From positions 1-49,172 of the forward strand of contig DASXNK010000023.1 in assembly GCA_036495095.1 (NCBI GenBank): a DNA stretch of 49,172 bases, given 5' to 3'. Source of the DNA: Candidatus Dormiibacterota bacterium (GTDB lineage: Bacteria > Chloroflexota > Dormibacteria > Aeolococcales > Aeolococcaceae). The position numbers were made by a program, and so were the translations under genes. This document shows positions 48,038 through 49,172 of the stretch, in pieces (within the stretch, counting starts at the first letter, position 1; each line of letters starts with the position of its first letter). Under the pieces are notes generated by a model. It was not told the DNA's origin, did no database searches, and was given only the letters and a program-made list of their open reading frames with translations.

Positions 48038-48812
48038 GCCGCCCACCACGGCGCGCCGGGTCCGCGTCGAGCAGGTGATGGGCACCGCCGTCGGGGTCGA
48101 CCTCCGCGACCCGGGAGTGCCGGAGCCCGCCCTCGACGGGTTCTTCGGCTGGCTCCGCCAGGTCGACGCCCGCTTCAGCACCTACCGGGCCGGCAGCGAG
48201 ATCAGCCGCATCGGCCGCGGCGAGCTCGCACCCGGGAGCGCCCACCCCGACGTCCGCGAGGTGCTCGAGATCTGCGAGGAGGTCCGCCGGTGCAGCGGCG
48301 GCCTCTTCGCGGCGTGGCGTCCCGACGGCGGGCTCGATCCCTCGGCGGTGGTGAAGGGCTGGTCGGTGGAGCGCGGCGCCCGCCTGCTCGAGGACGCCGG
48401 TGCGCGCAACTTCTGCATCAACGCGGGCGGCGACGTGCTGGCGCGCGGCGAGCCCGAGCCGGGACGTCGGTGGCGGGTCGGCATCCGCCACCCGGAGATC
48501 GCCGACCGGGTCGCCGCCGTCCTCGGGGTGCGCGACCTCGCCGTCGCCACCAGCGGCACCTACGAGCGCGGCGCCCACATCCTCGACCCCCGCAGCGGCC
48601 TGCCGGCGTGCGGGCTGCTGAGCCTGACCGTGGTCGGGCCCAGCCTCACCCTCGCCGACGCCTACTCGACCGCCGCCTTCGTCATGGGCCGCGACGGGGC
48701 CTCCTGGATCGCCGGGATCCCGGGCTACGAGGCGTTCGCGGTGACCGCCGAGCACCGCGCCGTGTGGACCGAGGGCTGCCGCAGCCTGCGGGTGCAAGAC
48801 ATGGGCACCTGA
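48030..48812 (+). CDS. apbE: FAD:protein FMN transferase
   Basis: Attaches FMN from FAD to Thr of the D-x-(V/I)-S-G-A-T motif. The 260-residue protein has VMGTAVGVDL, FSTYRAGSEISRI, DPSAVVKGWSVE, NAGGDVLARG, TSGTYERGAHILDPRSG and ADAYSTAAFVMG, covering the ApbE signature. No clear signal peptide or lipobox, so it may act in the cytoplasm before or during export. It overlaps the second FMN-protein gene by 8 nt and closes the locus. Confidence 0.92.
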   Translation: MPEPPTTARRVRVEQVMGTAVGVDLRDPGVPEPALDGFFGWLRQVDARFSTYRAGSEISRIGRGELAPGSAHPDVREVLEICEEVRRCSGGLFAAWRPDGGLDPSAVVKGWSVERGARLLEDAGARNFCINAGGDVLARGEPEPGRRWRVGIRHPEIADRVAAVLGVRDLAVATSGTYERGAHILDPRSGLPACGLLSLTVVGPSLTLADAYSTAAFVMGRDGASWIAGIPGYEAFAVTAEHRAVWTEGCRSLRVQDMGT

Positions 48813-48907
48813 CCGCGTTTCTTCTTCGACTCTTACGTGGGTGTGGCGGCGCGGGATGCCATACTCGGGATGGACGGTGTCGCGGCGTGACCGCAAGGAA
48901 GGAAGGG
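48813..48907 (+). other. gap before the glycosyltransferase gene
   Basis: 95 nt with a possible -10 (CATACT, 48860-48865) about 43 nt before ATG 48908 and a purine-rich ribosome site (AAGGAAGG). No hairpin with T run after apbE was found. Confidence 0.3.
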
Positions 48908-49172
48908 ATGGATTTCTCCGCCAGCCGCGCCTGGGACGAGACCCCGGAGCACGGCTCTGCACCGATCGCGCTGCACAGCGTCGACCTCAGCGTGGTCGTC
49001 CCCCTCTACAAGGAGGAGGAGAACGTCGATTACGCCGTCGCCGAGCTCCTCGGGGTGCTCGACACCATGCCCCAGTCGGCCGAGGTCATCCTCGTCGACG
49101 ACGGCAGCCCCGACGCCACCGGCGCGATGGCGATGGCCTGGCACGACCGCGACCCCCGGGTCCGGGTCATCC
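48908..49172 (+). CDS. glycosyltransferase family 2 protein (partial)
   Basis: The first 88 codons are present; the gene runs off the window. After a polar 27-residue leader comes the GT2 nucleotide-binding strand LSVVVPLYKEEENVDYAV and the first Asp-rich motif VILVDDGSPDATG, most like dolichol-phosphate-mannose synthase/GtrB-type enzymes. Substrate cannot be inferred. AAGGAAGG precedes the ATG. Confidence 0.85.
   Translation, partial: MDFSASRAWDETPEHGSAPIALHSVDLSVVVPLYKEEENVDYAVAELLGVLDTMPQSAEVILVDDGSPDATGAMAMAWHDRDPRVRVI

Overview
The window is very GC-rich (about 70% or more) chromosomal DNA packed with housekeeping and envelope genes. I saw no rRNA, tRNA, CRISPR array, transposase or integrase. 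The gene content (GlgE-type glycogen metabolism, DksA-like Zn-finger, DUF3618, DUF6458 and DUF4214 proteins, LPxTG-like tails, a CpaE-type receiver-ATPase) and TAnnnT boxes lying 6-10 nt before start codons suggest a soil bacterium of the Actinobacteriota or of a high-GC Chloroflexota-related lineage such as Dormibacterota. That placement is inference from gene style, not from a phylogeny.

Layout. 1-5419 (+): tail of a probable glgE, then treS, mak and glgB, all overlapping by 4 nt; together they convert trehalose via maltose and maltose-1-phosphate to branched alpha-glucan. 5477-8847 (+): DksA-like protein, small hypothetical, secreted DUF4214 protein, alpha/beta hydrolase. 8844-14637 (-): anchored membrane protein, acyl-CoA synthetase coupled to a class A penicillin-binding protein, small zinc-ribbon protein, PH-domain membrane protein. 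14816-16009 (+): LPxTG-like surface protein ending at a strong terminator. 16061-19280 (-): purM-purN-purH. 19367-21209 (-): DUF3618 protein and a receiver-CpaE ATPase, divergent from a ParA-like ATPase (21463-22752, +). 22766-30664 (-): TetR regulator and a branched-chain-type ABC transporter operon (binding protein, fused LivH-LivM, LivG, LivF) that continues into a secreted protein and a zinc-ribbon membrane protein. 30815-37772 (-): purB-purC-purS-purQ-purL-purF. 38021-41001 (+): sigma factor coupled to a large membrane anti-sigma/beta-propeller protein. 41051-45299 (-): DUF6458 protein, then a biotin operon (carboxyltransferase-BCCP protein, biotin carboxylase, methyltransferase-like protein). 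45425-48812 (+): ferric-reductase-like flavohaem protein, two FMN-binding proteins and ApbE. 48908-end: start of a glycosyltransferase 2.

Most noteworthy: a carboxyltransferase-BCCP protein that has lost most of its metal-site residues while keeping the biotinyl-lysine; a self-contained flavinylation/electron-transfer locus; a LivF ATPase with a C-terminal ribbon-helix-helix-like segment, paired with a LivG whose ABC signature glycine is arginine; a GC-rich palindromic repeat that extends the C-termini of LivF and PurS; and a recurring promoter arrangement that implies leaderless mRNAs. Junctions are very tight: more than a dozen use ATGA, GTGA or TGATG overlaps, implying pervasive translational coupling.
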